Below, in pieces: positions 57,735 to 64,000 of a stretch of 64,000 bases of DNA (its first letter is position 1; each line of letters opens with the position of its first letter). Made by a program: the position numbers and the translations under genes. Source of the stretch: Rhabdophis nuchalis (taxonomy: Eukaryota > Chordata > Lepidosauria > Squamata > Natricidae); assembly GCA_039707465.1 (NCBI GenBank), contig CM077644.1, forward strand, positions 143,066,962 through 143,130,961, read 5' to 3'. Below the pieces are notes generated by a model. It saw only the letters and a program-made list of their open reading frames with translations, had not been told where the DNA came from and did no database searches.

Positions 57735-57893
57735 GACCTTCTGCTGTGGCCTAGAGGTGGAGCTCTCACCTCCCAATCAGGAGGTTGTGAGTTCAATCCT
57801 AGGTAAAGGTAGATGTAGGGTCTCCTGCTTGGGCAGGGGGTTGGACTAGATGACCTGCAAGGTCCCTTCCAACTCTGTTAATCTGTTATAGTC
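57735..57893 (+). mobile_element. tRNA-derived SINE with a CR1-type 3' tail
   Basis: A-box-like TGGCCTAGAGGTGG and B-box-like GTGAGTTCAATCC, then GGCAGGGGGTTGGACTAGAT and AAGGTCCCTTCCAACTCTG, the CR1 3' end. The tail would let CR1 enzymes copy it. Confidence 0.85.
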
Positions 57894-57899
57894 TAGGAA

Positions 57900-59090
57900 C
57901 TGAAAAGCTATTTGCGGCCAGGGACCATGTTTTTAAGGTTTTCAGAAGGCAAGGCTGCAAACAGTGGGGCAATGATCTAGAAGTGGTGCAAGCTGCAGGC
58001 ATTTGGTCCAACATCCTGATATTTTGTTGTTGTGGCTGTATGATGCAGACATTGAGGATCTGATTGTTGGGGCCTGGGAATTTAGGAGGATTTGGATTTG
58101 GGTTGTTTTTTTTCGCCACATAGAGCCTCAGCAGACAAAGGGATTGCCGTGCCATCACTGGAAAGCTTTACTTGTACAAAAATTACGAATCATGCAGTGG
58201 CTGCCAATTCTGTTCAACGCATAATCAGATCAGGATGTCCCGCCCCACGCCTTTTTTTTTTCTTGAATGGCACACACTGTTCTATTTGTCCTCAGAAAAG
58301 CAGCCTTTTAGCAGTGCAAGTTGGAGATCCAGACATGTCAAAACCCTTTTCCCTCATCTGGCAGACAGGCATTTCTGTGATTCTGTCAGTCCCAGCTGGA
58401 AGGAAGACTTGACCTTCCCCTCCTATTCAAGCTGCTCCACAGCCATCAGGTTGGTTTCCCTTCTTAGCATTTTTGGTCATCTGTCCACCGGTTTGCATCC
58501 AAAAGAATAAGACATGGATCCAGTGTTGGGCAATCCATCCTAAGCCATATGCATTTGACGTGTTGTTCTTATTCTTATTTAGTTACCGTAGTTCTTATTC
58601 AGCCTAAGACGTAGATCCCACCTTTTTAGAAACCTGGAAAATAGAGAAAATGGGCTAGTTCCTCTTTAATTAGGGTAGCAAAAGAAAATCTAATGAAGCC
58701 AGCTGCACTAGAGCATAATGTATAAAATATCTTCTATAACAGGGTAGTACAGTGCAAATATACATGTAAACATAGCAACAAACAATAGTTGCTAAATCCA
58801 ATATATCCTCAGAAAAATGCATATTTTTATAACCACAACACAAAAGAATGTAGCAGTATATAAACATTGCCTCACATAGCATTATTTCAAGATTTCAAAC
58901 TTTCCATGGTTTTATATCTGCTTTTAATAATGGAAGTATAATGCTATGTGGGAATGAAGAGCTTCAGCCGGGGGAACAATTGCGTAAGCAGCAACTTAGC
59001 CCTAAAAGAATTGTAAGGATACTACATGTCATAGAAGGGACCCTCCCTAATTGCTTCAGCTCTTAGGTGACAGGGTAGAAATGTATTTTG
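57900..59090. other. Intergenic sequence
   Basis: Nothing recognised. Confidence 0.5.
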
Positions 59091-59102
59091 ATTCTGTTAA
59101 TG

Positions 59103-59422
59103 CAGGGTTGTCAAACTCGATTTCATTGAGGGCTGCATCAGAGTTGTTTGACTTTGAGGGGCTGGGGTGGGTGTGGCCATCTCGACATCACCCGTCCCGT
59201 ATCGGGGCCACCCGTGGTGGCTTGAGTGCACTGCAAAGGAAAACAGATTCCTAAGCTCTGCTTTTGGCTGCGACAGCCTCCTGCAAGCCTCTTGCTAGCA
59301 AACACGGAACTCAGGAGGGCCACCCATGGCCCTCACAAGCTCCGTTTTCATTGGCAGAGGCACCGCGGACCGGTCCTTTGCTGTTTCCAGCGTGATCCCT
59401 CAAGTCAGATCTAAACACCCTG
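59103..59422. mobile_element. hAT MITE (CAGGGGTGTCAAAC family)
   Basis: Starts CAGGGTTGTCAAACTCG, ends AGATCTAAACACCCTG. Similar in content to 25474-25837. No duplication recognisable. Confidence 0.75.
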
Positions 59423-59710
59423 CTTTCTGTACTACCTTGCAAGGCTGATATGGTAGTGAAACAAACATATATCAGATCCCTATGAACATTTTAGGTCTCC
59501 TTTTTTTCCAATATTGTGTAAACTACCAAGAAATGTTTGACAAGAAAGAGATCAGGCTTGCGCGTTGGCTGAAAATAGGCAATTTTGGGCAAACGTTTCT
59601 TCAGAACTATTTCCACTTGAAGTAGAAACAGCTCCTTGCATCCTCTTTACCCTGCTGGGCCTTCATCTTTTCCTCAGTCCATGCTGAACGCCAGGATGAG
59701 AAACCTAGAG

Positions 59711-59792
59711 CAGTGTTTCTCAAACTTGGTGACTTTAAGTCCTGAGGACTTCAACTCCCAGAATCCCCCAGCCAGCAGGTTGAGAAACACTG
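59711..59792. mobile_element. Palindromic hAT MITE, asymmetric deletion
   Basis: CAGTGTTTCTCAAACTTGG start, short CAGGTTGAGAAACACTG end, so one arm has lost its inner part. Exact duplication ACCTAGAG at 59703-59710 and 59793-59800. Confidence 0.93.
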
Positions 59793-59800
59793 ACCTAGAG

Positions 59801-62800
59801 GCTGATCAAGATGTCTAGAATGGCAGTAGGGAATTCATTCTGCAGCCCCACAGTTCTCCTTTGGCCCTTGAGATACACATACCAAGAGTGCCAAAATCTT
59901 TTAGTCATGTATGAAAGAATAAGAACAAGGAGTTCTTGGAAAAGACACTGTGGTATCCATTTACTGCCAGATCTGGCAGGAATATCTTTTACCCCGATGG
60001 GTTCTGTGCACTAAGACAGGGATTTGGCAAACAGCAAGCTGGCAAATGAGCCAATGGGCCTTTGTGAAGGTCTCAGAGAGCTTTTGAGTAAAAGCAAACT
60101 CGATGGGGCTTTGGCAGCAAGTTTACGCAAAATCTGAACACTGTGTATTCTTTGCCACAAAACTATTGAGTCAATTAGAAATTTGACATCCATTGTATAA
60201 ACAGAGGAAAGATGAGAAGTCCAAGGTTTTTTTTCCTGCTAGTGACCAGTGGGGCAAAGCCTTCTAGGAAAGCTACTGCCGTGACTCATGAGCTAGTCAG
60301 AGCAGTTAGTGAAGCGCTGTGTCGTCTAATTGAGCATGGAAATCTGTTTATGTCTTCTTCTTTTTTTTTTTTTACTAAAGACTGCAAACCTCAGCAATTT
60401 GTTTGAAAAGCAGATCTAATAGGAATATGCAGGACCTCTTTGGGCAGATGCATTTCGGTTCAGGTTGCAAATTGCATTAAAAGAAGCAACATTGCTTAGC
60501 GTTACTAACACCATTCAGAATAAGGAAAACTCTACTTTCATATTTCTCCCATATTTCAAATAAATTGGTTCCTGCAAACTGGAAAAAAAATGATTTTAGA
60601 CTAGGGGTGAGCAAGAGGACATGGGGGCATGCTTACATTTTGTGGAAAAACAATCGTAGTTGTGGTTAAATGCTCATCTTAGTAACACTTACTTTGGCAT
60701 TATGATCCTGCATTCTCTTTCCAAAGAGCAAGCATCAATGAATTTGGTGTGTGGGGAGCTGCGTTTCTTAGATCCAAGCATGCCAAATACCTTATGAAAC
60801 AGTGTGATGTGATGCCACTTTAAGTTTCATTGGTTAGTGCAGTTTTTGTGGAAGAGAAAACCATAGGGATATGGATTTCTCAAAGTCAAAGGACTTTATT
60901 TCAGTTTATATACATTTCTCATTTGTTAAAAACATCTGCCTCTTTTTAAGAGATGCATCTTGGGAAAAACCTCTCTTGTGATTAAAGAAACCCAGGAGTG
61001 GAGAATTTCCTCATCATACAGAGGTTGTTTGTTTGATTCCTTTCCTTTTTGTTTTATTATTCCAAACACAAATCTGACCATCCATATATAGTTCAAAGCT
61101 AGAGATCATTTCCCATAACAACAAACAAAGAAACAAACAAACAACTCTTAAAGTGTGCTTCTTGGAGATCCTGGTGTTTGCACTGTTCCATCATTATTTG
61201 CCATTTTGGAATTCTGGTTTATTTATTTGCAGAAAATGGTTAAATAAAATAATTTTATTGAAATTCTTGGGTACATTCCCCTCTATCCTTCTTTGTTACA
61301 AAATAAGCCTCTATGTGCTCCACAATAAGCTTAGCCTATCCATTTGGTATAGTAACCTGGTTTGATGTCTTCAAACTCCGTCACCTCAACATCTCGGGTT
61401 GCTCCAAGCGAGGGGTGAGAGCTACGCAGGTGCAGATAAGTGTTTTCTCTCCTCACCCGCTGATGGCCACCAGCTGACTGGAGGAATACACAATGACTGC
61501 GCGAGGTGGATCCAACCTGGCTGCTCCCTGCAGTGTGCCTATTTTTACTTGATTTCTAGTTTTCAATTGACCTCATGCAGGCTTGACAGAGACGAAGATT
61601 CAGATGTAGGCCATAAAATGCCCAGGTCTGCTTGACAGGATTGTGAGAGGCTGGTATAGACAATTAAATTATCCTAATAAAGATAATTCAAACATATTCT
61701 TCTCAAATAATTTTTAATATTTGCCATTTTCTCCCAAATATTGGAACTTCCATGTTGCCATCATTTCTATTTTATAATCCTACAAAACCAGACTGGAACC
61801 ATTTTCATCCTCTTTTTTGAGGGCCTTGGAATGCTGGTAAAAAATTACAACTGCAAAACAAGCTACCACAAATTCAGGCAGTGGGAGGGTTATTTACTGA
61901 TTTGCAAAATTCATAAAATAAAATAATCTTTTCTATCTCTTGTCCCATCCCCCAGCCACATTCCTACTTGTGTCATTCAACTCTCAAACACTGTCAAACC
62001 CCATGAGAATGTAACATCTGGACATGGTTTAAACTGATGCCATCTTCTTGTGTGGAAATGCCCATTCTCTCCTGTTAATATTCTTCCTGTGTGATTTTCC
62101 AGTCTTAACGAAGTATTTATTTTGGTCAGAAAAATGGCAGGAAGCTAGAATGCCAAACTATATGCCAGGTGTGTTTTTAAAAGGAAGTTCTACACAATAT
62201 CTGGAAAGTGAGAGACATTTTCAAACCTAAAGACGATGGGCTGGTATGTAATGGAAAATGATTCTAGCTTTTCAGAAACTCCTGGCCCTATCAATTCTCC
62301 TTCCCCAATTTGCTCCTTATCCCTTTCTCCAGCTAGGAGAAAAAGGCTGCATTCACACAGCATGCTTACCTATAGTGTAGTTGGTTGGGATTTTGATCAG
62401 TTGTGTGGATATAGCCAGTATGATTAGTTTATGTTTGAGTTAGTGATTGATGCAATAAATTATAATTGAGTTACCCATGCATATTATGTTTTATGTGAAA
62501 TGTAAACATAGCCAAAGTGTCAATGTGCTCCTAGTGAGTGAGAAAATATCTAGTAGAAAGAGGGCTCAATTTAACTCACTTAATATGATAGACTATTCTA
62601 AGCCTGAGTCCAAACAAGAGAATGGAGTGGCATTACTATTCATTAAGAGTTGATTAAAGATATGCTTGGATATAACTTATTTGCAACAGGATTGTAACCA
62701 TTAAAATTAATGAGAGTGTAATATTCAGCAGTATAATACAATTATGTGTACCCACTATAGATGCAGTAGAGAAAGACATTGAGGAACTCTATGGCAAACT

Positions 62801-63630
62801 GCTAGATATGCTAGAAGCAAATTTGAGAAAAGGTGGAATACCACTAATAAACAGAAACAGAAATGTGTACCAAATGAAAGAATCTGGAATCAGAGGAAGA
62901 TCAACCAGAAGAACAATGCAAGGAACAAGCTAATAATGTTCGATGGAGAGAATTCTCTGTAATTGCTGGTATTAGTTTCAAACATATAAAACAAAGGTTT
63001 TGCATATGGATATCATTTCAGCAATAACACTGAAATCAAAGGAGGCCATAATAAGAAACAGAAAATGGTGAACTGCATGTCAATCTGCCACTACATGAAG
63101 ACATAAATTATTAGGATTAAATCTGTGGAAAATTAAAGAGGGTAGTATTCAAATAGGATATGACTACATAATGTAAAAGTTCAATGTAATGATCACACAC
63201 GTAGTATGTGATCAAGACAGTACACAAGTACAGATCAAGACAAAATAAGTAATGAAAGAGTTGTAGAGAAACAGAAAGATTAATCCTAAGGAAGAGCACA
63301 ATAACAAAGTTAGATAAAAATAAGGACGACTTAATAAAAATTAAAATAGTCTTGCTTTATACGGCTAATGTATGGCTATGGATACTAAAACGGTAAAAGG
63401 AAGTGTTAATTGATTAACAACAAATCCCACCTTCTCCCCCTCTCATATTCCTCCCCCATCTGTTTAGCTAGGTTGACTTTATAATATTTATAGTATTTCA
63501 TTTATAGCGATTTTGCCTGTCTCCTACCTTTCAGTGGGGCTCGGCTGTATATCCCCATGTGATTTGTTTATCTTGTTTTCTGGTCCATGACCGCAATAAA
63601 GTTTTATCTAATCTTTCATTTATAGTTTTA
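59801..63630. other. Intergenic sequence without recognised genes
   Basis: AT-rich. The stretch 62760-63320 may be a decayed retrotransposon coding region, but no motif settles it. Confidence 0.4.
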
Positions 63631-63631
63631 G

Positions 63632-63965
63632 GGGCGCAGTAAATCAGCGGTTAAAGATACTGAGCTTGTCAGCTAGAAAGTTGACAGTTAAGATAACTGA
63701 CCTGACTGCCACGCAATTGGGTAAGCTCTTGTTACTTATCCCAGCTCCTTCCCCCTTAGAACTTCAAAAGCATGCAAATGGAAGTAGATAAACAGGTATC
63801 ACTTCAGTGGGAAGGTAACAGCATTTTGTGCATCTCAGCATACAGTCCTGCTGGCCACATGACCATGTGTCTTCAGACAACACTGGTTCCCTTGGCCAAG
63901 AAACACAGATGAGCACTGCCCCCCTAAAGTCGGATATGACTGGATAGGGGAAATCTTTGCCTTTA
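63632..63965 (+). mobile_element. Sauria-type SINE
   Basis: GGGGCGCAGTAAATCAGCGG head, GAAGTAGATAAACAGGTATC and AAACACAGATGAGCACTGCC in the body, ending near TTTGCCTTTATTTAT. Confidence 0.85.
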
Positions 63966-64000
63966 TTTATATACAATTATGAATTACATAGTTTATCTTT

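Noticed and set aside
1..64000. Endogenous retrovirus, CRISPR array, bacterial operon or toxin gene
   Set aside because: No paired long terminal repeats, retroviral domains, spaced direct repeats or bacterial gene layout were recognised.

Overview
This window is from a squamate reptile nuclear genome, most probably a snake or close relative. The evidence is the mix of repeats: Sauria-type SINEs with a Bov-B-like tail, a Bov-B LINE fragment, CR1-clade LINEs, other tRNA-derived SINEs, and many short non-autonomous hAT transposons. Species assignment is inference. Nothing bacterial or viral was recognised.

The only host gene I can support is the 3' half of B4GALT1 (beta-1,4-galactosyltransferase 1) on the + strand. 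Four coding exons at 8512-8699, 9794-9916, 16213-16317 and 17658-17793 are joined by consensus AG/GT sites. They encode the C-terminal 183 residues of the catalytic domain plus the stop codon. The 5' exons are not in the window. The 3' UTR starts at 17794; its end cannot be fixed from sequence alone.

The rest is intron or intergenic DNA full of mobile elements. Left flank and intron 2 (1-8511): a CR1-clade LINE fragment, several hAT MITEs, and a nest of two hAT elements just upstream of exon 3. Introns 4 and 5 (9917-17657): two larger hAT elements, a LINE fragment and SINEs. 18-38 kb: 3' UTR and intergenic sequence with hAT, pogo-like, CR1 and SINE insertions. 38-40 kb and 46-47.7 kb: two ORF1-only L1-like (HAL1-like) retrotransposons with target-site duplications and poly(A) tails. 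47.8-52.8 kb: a near full-length CR1-clade LINE on the - strand. 53-64 kb: scattered repeats including Bov-B.

The most interesting object is at 7635-8384. A hAT-type element with an 8-bp duplication carries, on the - strand, a fragment matching the first coding exon of neuregulin 3 (NRG3), including its transmembrane segment and start codon. This element sits inside a second, unrelated hAT MITE (7374-8411), 92 bp upstream of B4GALT1 exon 3. Other notable points: the hAT elements fall into two groups by target preference (central TA or not), there is a family of almost perfectly palindromic MITEs, and the two HAL1-like copies have different 3' UTRs.
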